DNA of 64,000 bases, from positions 4,404 through 68,403 of the forward strand of contig JBGARN010000007.1 of the NCBI GenBank assembly GCA_044230205.1. The letters are read 5' to 3'. Position 1 is the first letter of the stretch; every line of letters begins with the position of its first letter. The stretch comes from JAEUTH01 sp044230205. GTDB lineage: Bacteria; Bacteroidota; Bacteroidia; AKYH767-A; OLB10. Both the position numbers and the translations under genes were made by a program. Below the pieces are notes generated by a model. It did not search any database. It saw only the letters and a program-made list of their open reading frames with translations, and was not told the DNA's origin. This document shows, piece by piece, positions 21,401-30,444 of this stretch.

Positions 21401-22089
21401 TGCCAGAACCTAAATTGCCAGTTGTTGAAGAATGGAGCGTATTGCAAAAATTGCATCATGAAAAAGAAGTAATCGGGTTTTATTTAAGTGGCCATCCCCT
21501 TGATTTATTTAAGTATGAGCTTAAAAGTTTTTGCAATGTTACGATTGCTGAATTAAATGAAGACCTGAAAAAATATTATAAACGTGATATCAGTTTCGCA
21601 GGAATAATAACTGTTGCTAATCATCGTGTAGGAAAAACCGGAAAGCGGTTTGGAATATTTACAATTGAAGATTTATCGGGAACGATGGAGTTTCCCTTGT
21701 TCAATGAAAAAAAATACCTCGAATACGAAAAATACTTAAAGCAAGACATGTTTGTTTTTATTAAAGCTACTGTTCAGCTTAAGTACCAGCGTGAAGATGA
21801 TTATGAACTGATGATTAATGAAGTAAAACTTCTAGGTGATATTGGAAATGAAATGGCAAGGAGTATTACCATTACTGTTGATTCTGATGAAGTGAATACA
21901 AAATTCATTAGTCAGTTGGCTGATGTTGTAAATCAATTTCCCGGCAGGGTACCAATCAGGTTCAGCATTATTAACCGCGACCTTAAAATTCAGGTTGAGG
22001 CACAACCGCGCAATTCGAGGGTTAATTTTGGTAAAGAGACCTTTGAAGCACTTGAAATGCTTGTAGGAGAGAACCTTAGGATTAATTGA
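18499..22089 (+). CDS. dnaE: DNA polymerase III subunit alpha
   Basis: A 1196-aa replicative polymerase catalytic subunit (C family, DnaE1 type). An N-terminal PHP domain begins HLHVHTQFSLLDG. The polymerase core has the catalytic aspartates D421 and D423 in MPDIDTDF and the third at D594 in IKMDFLGL. The helix-hairpin-helix/thumb region carries GFTKGDADTLRKAMGKK, and an OB-fold (VANHRVGKTGKRF) sits near the C-terminus. No proofreading exonuclease domain is fused, so a separate epsilon subunit is expected. The length matches the family. TAAATTTG at 18390-18397 is a possible -7 element, but without a clear -33 box. The gene appears complete. Confidence 0.97.
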   Translation: MQFSHLHVHTQFSLLDGAASISQLYKKAVADKQPAIAITDHGNMFGVFSFVAEAAKYNTSQNPEVIKPIVGCEFYVVENRHRTSFTKDDKDIRRHQLFLAKNADGYKNLVKLCSLGYMEGLYGKYPRIDKELIQKYHKGLIATTCCIGAEVPQTILRKGEAEAEKVFNWWLNLFGEDYYIELQRHDMPDQNTVNEVLLKFAAKYNVKIICSNDSHYVDRQDANAHDILLCINTGEKQATEKMKDFADDDVFVKGRRFAFYNDEFYFKTTSEMSGKFSDLPHALDNTNEIVSKIEPLKLKQDILLPHYQIPSGFVTQDDYLEHLTYVGAKERYKEITAEVEERLKFELHTIKTMGFAGYFLIVADFIKAGRDMNVLIGPGRGSAAGSAVAYCIGITNIDPLKYNLLFERFLNPDRKSMPDIDTDFDDEGRQKVIDYVVKKYGKNQVAQIITYGTMAAKMSLKDVARVLDLPLPDSNALAKLVPERPGITLNEVVLKDIDGESGVKSKFNLQSDEVDNIKKLRELYSGTDIKANVIKEALILEGSVRGTGIHAAGIIIAPKDLTEIIPVATSKETELLITQFEGKVIEDAGVIKMDFLGLKTLTIIRHALKLIEENHNVKIDIDAIPLDDQLTLDLYAKGETNGTFQFESPGMQKYLKELKPDKFDDLIAMNALYRPGPIDYIPNFIARKHGREKVVYDLPDMEEYLKETYGITVYQEQVMLLSQKLAGFTKGDADTLRKAMGKKQIEVLNKMKSKFMEGAALNGHPQDKLNKIWTDWEAFASYAFNKSHSTCYAFVAFQTAYLKAHYPSEYMAAVLTNNLSNIDKVTFFMEECRKMQIPVLGPDINESDYMFSVNKQGQIRFGLGGVKGVGENAIQSLIQERKANGPYKSIFDFTSRANLRAVNKRTLEACVYAGAFDSFEGVHRAQYFAIDKDNLNGLDKAVKYGQAHHEQASSAQVSLFGDVMEAEMPEPKLPVVEEWSVLQKLHHEKEVIGFYLSGHPLDLFKYELKSFCNVTIAELNEDLKKYYKRDISFAGIITVANHRVGKTGKRFGIFTIEDLSGTMEFPLFNEKKYLEYEKYLKQDMFVFIKATVQLKYQREDDYELMINEVKLLGDIGNEMARSITITVDSDEVNTKFISQLADVVNQFPGRVPIRFSIINRDLKIQVEAQPRNSRVNFGKETFEALEMLVGENLRIN

Positions 22090-22249
22090 GAGGCTGCACG
22101 TGTCAAAAATGCCAATGCTTATAGCGTTTGGATCACCTTTCATTAAAATTATCTTATTTTAAATAATGTTTAACCCGTATGAAAATAAAAAGATAGTATT
22201 TTCGTCCCCTCTTAACAGAACTTATAAATATCATTAAAATATAAATATT

Positions 22250-22570
22250 ATGGCATTAGAATTAACAGATGCTAACTTCGAAGAGTTAGTAATAAAATCA
22301 GACAAGCCTGTTTTGGTTGACTTTTGGGCTGAGTGGTGCGGACCTTGCCGCATGGTTGGACCTTTCGTTGAAGAAATAGCAAAAGAATACGATGGCAAAG
22401 CCGTGGTGGGTAAAGTAAATGTTGATAACAACCCCAATATTTCCATGCAGTTCGGAATCAGAAATATCCCAGCATTACTGTATTTTAAAGGTGGTAAAGT
22501 AGTTGACAAGCAAGTAGGCGCAGTACCTAAATCAGTATTGGCTGGTAAACTTGATGCACAACTGGCATAA
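22250..22570 (+). CDS. trxA: Thioredoxin
   Basis: A 106-aa classical thioredoxin with the redox motif WCGPC (C30 and C33) and the cis-proline in NIPALLYF. It has no signal peptide, so it is a cytoplasmic disulfide reductase working with thioredoxin reductase. It is monocistronic: a hairpin terminator follows 21 bases after the stop. It should be compared with the thioredoxin-like protein at 33681, which has lost the first cysteine. Confidence 0.96.
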   Translation: MALELTDANFEELVIKSDKPVLVDFWAEWCGPCRMVGPFVEEIAKEYDGKAVVGKVNVDNNPNISMQFGIRNIPALLYFKGGKVVDKQVGAVPKSVLAGKLDAQLA

Positions 22571-22591
22571 TTCCTTCCGGTTTTAAACAAT

Positions 22592-22629
22592 AAAAAGTGT
22601 GAGTATGAGGTTCATCTCACACTTTTTTT
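22592..22629 (+). terminator. Rho-independent terminator of trxA
   Basis: The stem AAAAAGTGTGAG (22592-22603) pairs with CTCACAC plus T residues (22616-22629) around a 12-nt loop. The T7 run supports termination on the + strand. Confidence 0.87.
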
Positions 22630-22657
22630 GTGTCTTTAATGTTTATTACTAAGTTTA
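22627..22657 (+). promoter_or_regulatory. Possible promoter of the DUF58 gene
   Basis: TTTG at 22627-22630 and TAAGTTTA at 22650-22657 (7 of 8 to TAnnTTTG) are separated by 19 bp, just upstream of the ATG at 22671. The leader would be very short, so this is tentative. Confidence 0.35.
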
Positions 22658-22670
22658 TCAGATTGAATAT

Positions 22671-23594
22671 ATGGTAATCAATCAGAACGAAATACAACAG
22701 CTCGGCCACCTTGAACTTATTGCTAAACAAGTGGTGGAAGGGTTTATTACAGGCCTTCATAAATCGCCTTTTCATGGTTTCAGTGTTGAATTTGCCGAAC
22801 ACAGGCTATACAATAGCGGAGAAAGTACACGGTTTATTGACTGGAAATTGTATGGTCGGACGGATAAAATGTTTATTAAACGTTTTGAAGAAGAAACCAA
22901 TTTAAGGTGCCAGCTGGTGGTTGATAATTCATCAAGCATGCATTATCCAGAGCCGGATAAAAAAAATCCACAACAATTAAATAAAATTACTTTTTCAGCC
23001 TACTGTGCAGCCTCGATTGCCTATCTCTTAAAGATGCAGCGTGATGCAGTAGGTCTAAGTATTTTTTCTGACAAAGTGGAGGTAAGTACTCCTGCTAAAT
23101 CAACCACTGTTCACCATAAATTATTGTACACTTATCTTGAACGGGCAATTGCAGAAAATCCGCAACAGCGTCAGACTTCTGCAGCCTCTGCGCTTCATCA
23201 GATTGCTGAAAATATTCACAAACGCTCGCTGGTAGTAATTTTCAGCGACATGTTTGAAGCAGGTGGTAATTCAGCAGAGCTGTTCAGTGCTTTACAACAT
23301 TTAAAATATGCCAAACATGAAGTAATCTTATTTCATGTGGTGGATAAATCAAAAGAGCTTGATTTTTCATTTGAAAACAGGCCATATGAATTTATTGATG
23401 TTGAAACCGGTGAAAAGGTTAAGGTGCACAGCAACCAGGTGCGCACTGCCTACCTCGAAGCTATAAGCACATTCGAAAAAGAATTAAAATTAAAATGTGC
23501 GCAATACCGCATCGATTTTGTTGAGGCAGATATTAATAAGGGTTACAGGCAAGTGTTGCTCCCTTATCTTATCAAGCGCGAAAAAATGATGTAA
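22671..23594 (+). CDS. DUF58 / VWA-like domain protein
   Basis: A 307-aa cytoplasmic protein of the DUF58 family. The N-terminal signature is FAEHRLYNSGESTRFIDWK, followed by a von Willebrand A-like fold with the metal-ion motif DNSSSMHY (DxSxS) at about 85-92 and the VVIFSDM strand later. DUF58 proteins usually sit with a MoxR AAA+ ATPase and VWA membrane proteins and are thought to act in chaperone-like or envelope processes. Here no MoxR gene is adjacent, so the partner must lie elsewhere if it exists. It converges with the SBBP protein gene, with 24 bp between stops. Confidence 0.9.
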   Translation: MVINQNEIQQLGHLELIAKQVVEGFITGLHKSPFHGFSVEFAEHRLYNSGESTRFIDWKLYGRTDKMFIKRFEEETNLRCQLVVDNSSSMHYPEPDKKNPQQLNKITFSAYCAASIAYLLKMQRDAVGLSIFSDKVEVSTPAKSTTVHHKLLYTYLERAIAENPQQRQTSAASALHQIAENIHKRSLVVIFSDMFEAGGNSAELFSALQHLKYAKHEVILFHVVDKSKELDFSFENRPYEFIDVETGEKVKVHSNQVRTAYLEAISTFEKELKLKCAQYRIDFVEADINKGYRQVLLPYLIKREKMM

Positions 23595-23618
23595 GCATCA
23601 GTCTTTTCCTTCTAACAT

Positions 23619-25256
23619 TTAATGTTGAACTATGATTTTTTTAGTGTAATTAACATCATTACCTGAAACTTTAACCAGGTATATACCATCATCATTAAAA
23701 ATCAGATCACTTTTGTTGCCTGAAATCAGTTGCCTTTGAATGCACTTGCCTTCGGCATTGTATACAAATAATTCATTAGCCTGTAATGGAAAATTAAATG
23801 TAACAGTACCTGCTGAAGGATTAGGGAAAGCTGTTAACTCTTCTTCATTAGTTATAGCATTGATATTATTAACATGATTAAGCATGGTAACAAAAATATC
23901 CGATAGGCTATCCCCGGTATTAGCATTAAACAGCGTTGTGCTTCCTAATTGAAATGATGAACTAAAAAAACCACCAGCCAGGTATGCATTGTTTGACGGA
24001 CTTAAAGCAATACCATAAGAAATATCAATAGCTGTACCTCCTGCACCTTTAGCATATCCATTTACGCCTGAAGAATTATATCGTGCCAGAAAAATATCAA
24101 GTGTTCCGTTGGTTGTTAATGTAGCACTGCCGAAGTTTACAATTGAGCTGTAGTATCCTGTTATGTATACGTTACCGCTTGCATCAGTTGTAATTCCGTT
24201 GCCGGCATCACTTCCATTACCTCCGGAAGTTCTTGCCCAGCCGAAATTTCCAAACTGGTCCAGCTTTGCGAGGAAAATATCTTCAGTTGAAGGATTGGTG
24301 TTGTTATAGGTAGTTGTACCAAATGTAATTACGGAACTAACAAAATTACCGGTTATATAAACATCGCCATTGCTTCCATTACATATTGCATTGGATTTAT
24401 CATCATTAGGTCCGCCAGCTGACTTTGCCCAATAGATAACTCCATTGCCATTATATTTAACCACAAAAACATCCTTATCCCCGGAGTTAATAAGTGTAAT
24501 GCCCTGGAATGCAACATTTGCCGCATTAAAATATCCTGTTGCATTGATATTGCCATTTGCATCAGCACATACTGATGTGCATTCAGCTATGCTGCCTGTT
24601 CCGCTTGATGTAATGGCCCAGTTATAATTTCCATTCATATCAAACCTTGCAATAAAAGCATCCTGGTTGCCGGTTTTGGTTACGCTTGATGTGCCGAATG
24701 TAAGTGTGGTACTGCTGAAACTTCCACCAATAAAAATATTTCCGGTAGGATCAGAACTGATACTGTTTGATATATCATTATTGTTTCCACCACCTTTTTT
24801 AGCCCAAAGAATTGTGCCGGAAGGATCCAGCTTGGCTAAAAACAAGTCGCTATAGCCTGCAGTTGTATTAGTTAAAAAAACACTGCCAAATGATAGTACA
24901 TTGCTAAAATAAATTCCTGTAATCAACAAATCGCCATTAAAATCTATTGCCAGCCCATGTACTTTGTCATTATTAGTGCCTCCAATACGTTTGGCCCAAA
25001 CAACTCCACCCCAGGGATCATATTTAACTATAAACATATCAGTTGCACCACCATTGGTTAGTGTATTACCTCCAAAAGTAAGGCTGCTTCCGGTGAAATT
25101 TCCTGCAACATAAACATTAGAAGCACCATCAGTAACAATAGCTGTTGCATTTTCATTGCCTCCATTGGCGCCAACTCCGGCAGCCCATTGCCATGTTTGA
25201 GCATTTAAAGATAAACTGATTAACAGTACCGGTAAACTAAGTAGTTGTTTTTGCAT
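23619..25256 (-). CDS. SBBP-repeat T9SS secreted protein
   Basis: A 545-aa secreted protein. A signal peptide (1-19, ending LNAQ) is followed by about eight beta-propeller (SBBP) repeats of roughly 50 residues, each with the pattern D..GN.Y..G.F, LTFG, KYD..G...WAK. A T9SS sorting domain occupies about 472-545 (FPNPSAGTVTF, GIYLVKV). Its repeats match the decayed gene lying just upstream at 25632-25918 on the other strand. It is likely surface-exposed, with no enzymatic motif. Confidence 0.88.
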   Translation of the reverse strand: MQKQLLSLPVLLISLSLNAQTWQWAAGVGANGGNENATAIVTDGASNVYVAGNFTGSSLTFGGNTLTNGGATDMFIVKYDPWGGVVWAKRIGGTNNDKVHGLAIDFNGDLLITGIYFSNVLSFGSVFLTNTTAGYSDLFLAKLDPSGTILWAKKGGGNNNDISNSISSDPTGNIFIGGSFSSTTLTFGTSSVTKTGNQDAFIARFDMNGNYNWAITSSGTGSIAECTSVCADANGNINATGYFNAANVAFQGITLINSGDKDVFVVKYNGNGVIYWAKSAGGPNDDKSNAICNGSNGDVYITGNFVSSVITFGTTTYNNTNPSTEDIFLAKLDQFGNFGWARTSGGNGSDAGNGITTDASGNVYITGYYSSIVNFGSATLTTNGTLDIFLARYNSSGVNGYAKGAGGTAIDISYGIALSPSNNAYLAGGFFSSSFQLGSTTLFNANTGDSLSDIFVTMLNHVNNINAITNEEELTAFPNPSAGTVTFNFPLQANELFVYNAEGKCIQRQLISGNKSDLIFNDDGIYLVKVSGNDVNYTKKIIVQH

Positions 25257-25631
25257 GTTGTTTGAATTTTAAGTTAATGTTTAACTATAAGAAGTTATAT
25301 CTACAATACAGCAATTAAGCTGTATTTTAAGTCCATAGTGGTTTATTCATACCACAAATTGCATTAACGCAAAAGTTTTAACTTAACTCAAATAGCAATT
25401 GATAGTTGCACCAATGCAATTTTTACAATTGTGAAGATAACAAAATAATCGAAAGGTTAATTATGAGATTTATCAGTTAATGCCAATCAAGCTATTCAAT
25501 TCTTCTTATTTTATTTGAGATTCCTGCTTAAATTTTTAAGGCGTTTTAATAAAATCGTTGCTGGCGATAATCAAATTTTGTTTAGTAATGTTAACTATCG
25601 AAACATTACAATTCCATTAAAACTATAACTA
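25257..25631. other. AT-rich intergenic stretch
   Basis: This is the 5' region of the minus-strand SBBP gene, running up to the pseudogene start. I see no open frame, hairpin terminator or repeat. It presumably contains the promoter of the SBBP gene, but no element fits the consensus well. Confidence 0.4.
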
Positions 25632-25918
25632 ATGAACAAGCTTTCTTTTATTATTCTCACAGTATTTCTAATCCCTGTTTCTGGTTTCTCATAATCATAT
25701 ATTTGGGCAAATAAGGCAGCAAGTTATTATGATGATTATGCCACAGCCATTGTTAAAGACAATGCTGGAAATCTGTATTTAACCGAATATTATACTGATT
25801 CAGTTTTCTTTGGTGGTACCAAGGTCTAATCATCAAGAATTCAATTTGGAGCTCATGGTGGTTTGATGTTTTAATTTTTAAGAATTCAACTGGAATTACT
25901 TTCGAAATTTTAGCTTAA
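25632..25918 (+). pseudogene. Decayed SBBP-repeat secreted protein
   Basis: The ATG at 25632 opens a good signal peptide (MNKLSFIILTVFLIPVSGFS) that ends at an in-frame TAA (25692-25694). The same frame then continues with YATAIVKDNAGNLYL and FFGGTKV, followed by a second TAA. The match resumes one frame away with DVLIFKNSTGITFEI. These blocks line up in order with the first repeat of the intact SBBP protein (ATAIVTDGASNVYV, FGGNTL, DMFIVKYD). Two stops and one frameshift are needed to read it, and everything after the first repeat is gone. It is a fossil paralogue, oriented opposite to the intact gene. Confidence 0.8.
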
Positions 25919-25956
25919 GGATGCTTCGAAATTTTGCTGTTCTGCGGTTAAGCTAA

Positions 25957-27309
25957 TTACAAACCCATCTCTGTATACTCTTTTCGCCCTCTTTCAAGTT
26001 CATCAATAATGCGCTGGCGCATGTTAAGAATAGCGGTTATGAGGGAGGTTTTTCGGTAAAATAGGGAAAAGATTAACCAGCGCCCGCGCATATTGTTGTA
26101 GCGCCTGGCATAATAATAAGCGAACAATCCTGTTATCGGAAGCATAACTGCATAACATATCGTAATTAAAATGTTTTGAAAAAAATAGTGCACCAGTGTT
26201 ATTTGCAATCCATAAAAAATTAAAAATGAAAGTGTGCCGATGAGCATATACAAAGCACCATGAAAATCACGGGCAATGTTAAGTCTGTTTGTAATGAACC
26301 CTGGTAATCTATATGGTATATAGTTATTGATAAGCCCATAAATGAAGACAGGTAGTCCAATAAGTATATAAAACACACTTTTCATTGTATCAATAAGGAT
26401 AGATCCCTGACCAGGAAATTTTTTCAATACACGATCACTCAGTTTTAACCGGTCAAGGATCCTGAAGTATTCATCAATTTCTCTTTTAAACTGTTCGACT
26501 CGTTGTGGTTGATACCGGTAATAATAATGCACTTCTTCATTAATGGCTTTGGTTACAATAAAATCATGTTCCTTAATTTTTGGTGTGTATCCAAGGTCTT
26601 TAAGCAATTGTGATTTATAAATGATCTCAATTTTTTTTACCAGTTCATCAATAGCAGCATCCTCAATAGCAATAATTTGTTTTTCAAGACGTGAACGGAT
26701 TTCATCAGTCATTTTATTTACGGCAGCAATATCATTCTCCGAATAGCGCTCTTTATAATTCATAACCTCAATTGGCTCATCAACATTTATAAAAACATCG
26801 CTGCGAAAATTATGAGGGTCAGAATAATTCAACCCTATGCTGACTATTTTTACGTTAAGCGCGAAAGCATTTGCTGCTTCTGCGCCAAGCGCAATGCGTG
26901 CAGCACCTGTTTTTATTTTTTTCAATTGACGGTTGGTTAGGCTTATACCTTCAGGAAATATTAAGATGACACCGTTATTTTTTAAATGATCATAGCATTT
27001 CGAAAACACCTCATCATTATTTTTTAATTCATCCGGGTTGTCCTGCGCACGGAATACTGGTATCATGTTGAATTTTGGCAAAAGCCATTTTGCAAATCCC
27101 GATTTGAAATATTTGGCAGCAGCAAGAAAAAAAATCTTTCTGTCAACAAAGCATCCAATAACAATTGGATCTAAAACAGTGTTTGGATGATTGGATACTA
27201 TTAATAATGGCCCGGTTTGAGGGATGTTTTCCAATCCCTTCACTTGTACATTGCGGAAGAAAAACCGCAAGCTGATTTGCATCAAAACTTTTAAAAAGTG
27301 ATAAATCAT
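25957..27309 (-). CDS. PlsC-family lysophospholipid acyltransferase
   Basis: A 450-aa membrane acyltransferase expected to transfer acyl groups to a glycerolipid such as lysophosphatidate. The N-terminal PlsC domain (about 20-215) has motif I in SNHPNTVLD, an arginine/phosphate-binding region and motif III IFPEGIS. His and Asp of motif I are separated by five residues instead of the usual four. A long C-terminal region contains about four membrane helices (about 315-410). That makes the protein nearly twice the size of simple PlsC and places it in the larger Bacteroidota family of GPAT/AGPAT-like enzymes. It is a single gene. The exact acyl acceptor is unknown. Confidence 0.87.
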   Translation of the reverse strand: MIYHFLKVLMQISLRFFFRNVQVKGLENIPQTGPLLIVSNHPNTVLDPIVIGCFVDRKIFFLAAAKYFKSGFAKWLLPKFNMIPVFRAQDNPDELKNNDEVFSKCYDHLKNNGVILIFPEGISLTNRQLKKIKTGAARIALGAEAANAFALNVKIVSIGLNYSDPHNFRSDVFINVDEPIEVMNYKERYSENDIAAVNKMTDEIRSRLEKQIIAIEDAAIDELVKKIEIIYKSQLLKDLGYTPKIKEHDFIVTKAINEEVHYYYRYQPQRVEQFKREIDEYFRILDRLKLSDRVLKKFPGQGSILIDTMKSVFYILIGLPVFIYGLINNYIPYRLPGFITNRLNIARDFHGALYMLIGTLSFLIFYGLQITLVHYFFQNILITICYAVMLPITGLFAYYYARRYNNMRGRWLIFSLFYRKTSLITAILNMRQRIIDELERGRKEYTEMGL

Positions 27310-27464
27310 TATTTAATGATAGCTGCCAGATTGTATTTAAAGTAATGGCAAATAACTTTATTAAAATGAATAATACAATGGTATTCCAGCTACCACAATA
27401 TTTAAGATTGCAAAAGCCTTAGCTATAACTCAAATATTCAGGAGAATCAAATCTTGTGATTTTA

Positions 27465-29387
27465 TTAAAATAAAACCATCTGTCGGCTATCAACAATATT
27501 TTGATCAACTATAAGAACATAAGAATATGTACCGGCAGCTAGTGTATTACCGTTGATTTCAATTTGTCCTTTACCTTTTGATGTAATCGAGTAGGTATTG
27601 ATTTCTTTTCCATCGGCATTATAAATCTTTATTACTGCCTGATGTGCTTTAACCGGTATATAAAACTTTATAACGGTTTTATCAGTAAAAGGATTGGGAT
27701 TGTTTTGAAACAGAAGTCCCCCTGATTCATCCTCCGGTATTAATTTTTCTTTTCGAAGAGAATTCAGCTTTTGTTGTTGCTCTTCGGAAAGTACTGATAT
27801 AATCAACTCATTTAATTCTCTCAATTCTTCATTCTGCTTTTTTAATTCAATGGTTGTTTTATCCAGTTCCTGCACTGCCTTAACCAATGGAACAACAAAT
27901 GCAGCATATTGTATTGAATAGAGTTTGGCATTTCCTGATGGTGGTTGTACTCCGCTGAATTTATAATTACACATTTTGGCAGCTTGTTCCACTTCCTGTG
28001 CTATGAAACCAGTTTGAACAATTTTTTCAATGTCATATTTGCCTTCCCAATCAGCGTCATTATTTATTTCGCAGATTTCATTCTCGCGATGAATGTTAAG
28101 ATTGTAGGTAACAGGATTTAATTTATTGATGAATTCAAGCCCCGGCACATTGCTTTGAATATTGTCTTTAATTCTTTTGTCGCTGTAAGTACTCCAGATA
28201 ACTTGTCCTCCTATCCAGCTAACACTGGAGTTTCCTATTTCAATGGTATTGGAATTATTTCCAAGATGACCTGCATAATATCCAAATGATGAAAAATTTG
28301 TTGGGTTGTAACCATTGTTACTTCCTGCTTGTCTTCCAAGATTAGTATTATAACTCCCCGAAACATTATAAAACATAGCATCGTATCCTACCGCAGTATT
28401 ATTAATTCCTGATGTGTTATTATAAAGTGCATTTAAACCATCGGCTAAATTTCCGGTTCCGATTGTATTATTATAAAGCGCCTGAACGCCTGAAGCTGTA
28501 TTATAAATACCAGATGTATTTTGCCTTAGTGCATATTTGCCAATTGCCGTATTATAATTTCCGTTTGAATTGGTATAAAGACTCTGAAAACCAACAGCTG
28601 TATTATCAAATCCATCATTATTATAAAGCAATGCTTCGCTGCCAACGGCACAATTGTTATTACCTGTGGTGTTACTGAATAAACCTTGAAAACCAATAGC
28701 GGTATTTTTTTGTCCGCTTGAACATGAATGTAATGCACGGAAGCCCATTGCTGTATTACTTAGCCCGTTTATATTGTAATATAGGGTTGCGTAGCCAAAT
28801 GCAGAATTAGTACTGCCATAGGTATTTAGTGCTAACGCCTGGTCACCGCATGCCGTATTCCAGTCTCCATAATTATTACTCATCAATACTCTGCTTCCAA
28901 TGGCAGTATTTGAATAACCTGTTGTATTGTTTGCCCCTGCATATGAGCCAATAAAAGTATTATTGGTTCCATCAGAGCTTAGATTAGTGGTGTCGTTTTT
29001 TCTTCCGGCATTCAGGCCGATGTAGGTATTCGTTGAATCATCTGAATGAATGTGCATTAGATCATAACCCGCTGCATTTCTAAGACGAATAAGCGGAAGA
29101 GAATCATACTGATTGGCATATGCATCAATAACCAGTTGCGAACTGTTTGAAGTTGCCTTAATGTGCAAGGTTGAAACCGGGGATACAGAACCTATTCCTA
29201 CTTTGCCTCCTGAGGTTATTGTCATTCTAACCGAGTTATTGGTTCTGAATTTAATTGGCTTGCTGTCTGTGGTTCCGAGGAAATTGTTTGAAGAGTTAGT
29301 ACCTGCATTGCCTGACAGATTCCAAGCCTGGCTAAATGCCTGTGTGTAAAGTGCAATAAGAGCAATAAGTAGTGTTGCTTTTTTCAT
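27465..29387 (-). CDS. Head-repeat protein with S74 chaperone and T9SS domains
   Basis: A 640-aa secreted protein with a signal peptide (1-19, ending AFSQ). From about 140 to 375 there are about ten repeats of 23 residues with the pattern NTAIG..AL..N..G, like the YadA/trimeric-fibre head repeat. A peptidase S74 intramolecular chaperone domain begins at YSDKRIKDN (about 401); the Ser and Lys of the autocleavage dyad fit S402 and K407. A coiled coil (about 510-545) and a T9SS sorting domain (about 560-640, NNPNPF) follow. Fibres with S74 domains trimerise before self-cleavage in phages; here it is probably a surface fibre. The cleavage logic conflicts with the C-terminal sorting signal (see findings). 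Confidence 0.88.
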   Translation of the reverse strand: MKKATLLIALIALYTQAFSQAWNLSGNAGTNSSNNFLGTTDSKPIKFRTNNSVRMTITSGGKVGIGSVSPVSTLHIKATSNSSQLVIDAYANQYDSLPLIRLRNAAGYDLMHIHSDDSTNTYIGLNAGRKNDTTNLSSDGTNNTFIGSYAGANNTTGYSNTAIGSRVLMSNNYGDWNTACGDQALALNTYGSTNSAFGYATLYYNINGLSNTAMGFRALHSCSSGQKNTAIGFQGLFSNTTGNNNCAVGSEALLYNNDGFDNTAVGFQSLYTNSNGNYNTAIGKYALRQNTSGIYNTASGVQALYNNTIGTGNLADGLNALYNNTSGINNTAVGYDAMFYNVSGSYNTNLGRQAGSNNGYNPTNFSSFGYYAGHLGNNSNTIEIGNSSVSWIGGQVIWSTYSDKRIKDNIQSNVPGLEFINKLNPVTYNLNIHRENEICEINNDADWEGKYDIEKIVQTGFIAQEVEQAAKMCNYKFSGVQPPSGNAKLYSIQYAAFVVPLVKAVQELDKTTIELKKQNEELRELNELIISVLSEEQQQKLNSLRKEKLIPEDESGGLLFQNNPNPFTDKTVIKFYIPVKAHQAVIKIYNADGKEINTYSITSKGKGQIEINGNTLAAGTYSYVLIVDQNIVDSRQMVLF

Positions 29388-29829
29388 ATGATTGTAGAGT
29401 TAGATTATTTGAAACAACTTTAATAAAAATATAGCACATATGCAACTGTTATTATTGAAAATATGTGCCAATGGGTTGTATCTGAAGCATTCGGGTTAAC
29501 ATGGATTTTGATAGGCTAGTATAACTTTGCTTCTGCAATAGGTTTGTTTTGCTAGTGTTATCTTTCAGTTTTTCATCAAATGCAATGCAGAAATATATTG
29601 AAATGCGAAGAGGTGCTTTTCCAAAAGCCAGCTTATATTTTCAAAATATTAATACGATGAATATCTTTATTCATGCAGACATTTTGCAGCCATGAATGCA
29701 AAAAGAGATTTTAATAAAAAATCATACTTCCAAAAACCTATAAGGATACTGAAATAAAGAATCCAAATTTTTATCTCAATAGAAGATTTGTCTTAAAAGA
29801 TTTCTGAAAAACATTTAATTATCCTTACA
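29388..29829. other. Intergenic region without recognisable features
   Basis: An AT-rich 442-bp gap between two minus-strand genes. It has stops in all frames at short intervals, no hairpin with a T tract, and no match to the repeats seen elsewhere in the window. It probably holds the promoter of the fibre gene at its left end. Confidence 0.4.
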
Positions 29830-30444
29830 TCAATACAAGAACGAAATTCCTTTAAGCGCAGCTAATCCAATAAGGCTCCAGCCCATTAGCTTGTCAAAAT
29901 TAAATTTAGCAAGATATTGATTGATAACATGCCGCTTTTTAAAAGCCAGTAATGCATAAAAAGACAGCAGCACGAAAGCGCCAAAAGCTGTTCCGGTTAT
30001 GAAGGCAATTTTTTCGCTTGTTTCATTAACCATTACAATGCTGTTGATGTAAATTAAAATTCCGAACCAAAATGGAAGCAATTGTGGATTTAATGTGGCA
30101 AGTATAATTCCTTTTGTAAAAGATTGTGATCTGTTTTCGGTGATATGTTTATTCTTTTTCGATTTTTGATTTAGGAAGTATATTCCAACCAAAAACAAAA
30201 CAGGCCCCACTGCATAATTAATTTTCGTAAGAAGTTCAGGATGTTCATTTAAAAAAGTTACTCCGGCAATTGCAATACTGGCATACAGCAATTCAGGAAG
30301 ACAACCGCCTAAACTCACCAGGATGGCCGATTTCAAATCATGGTGGAGTGATGTGCGTATCACCATAAGGTTAACCGGGCCTATATGAATAGAGCCCGCA
30401 AAACTGATTATGGCAGTAAGGAAAAATATATAAAGTAGGGTCAT
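29830..30444 (-). CDS. LysE/RhtB-family amino-acid exporter
   Basis: A 204-aa inner-membrane protein with five to six hydrophobic helices. The N-terminal segment SIHIGPVNLMVIRTSL corresponds to the conserved GPN region of LysE/RhtB translocators, and GGCLPELLY follows at the usual distance. The length is typical. Members export amino acids or related small metabolites by proton exchange. The substrate is not predictable, and several Bacteroidota paralogues exist. It is a single gene, divergent from the sigma-54 activator at 30572. Confidence 0.85.
   Translation of the reverse strand: MTLLYIFFLTAIISFAGSIHIGPVNLMVIRTSLHHDLKSAILVSLGGCLPELLYASIAIAGVTFLNEHPELLTKINYAVGPVLFLVGIYFLNQKSKKNKHITENRSQSFTKGIILATLNPQLLPFWFGILIYINSIVMVNETSEKIAFITGTAFGAFVLLSFYALLAFKKRHVINQYLAKFNFDKLMGWSLIGLAALKGISFLY

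Noticed and set aside
28412..28738. Open frames in other phases of the fibre gene
   Set aside because: These are shadows of the 69-bp head repeat; the true frame carries the signal peptide, S74 and T9SS domains.
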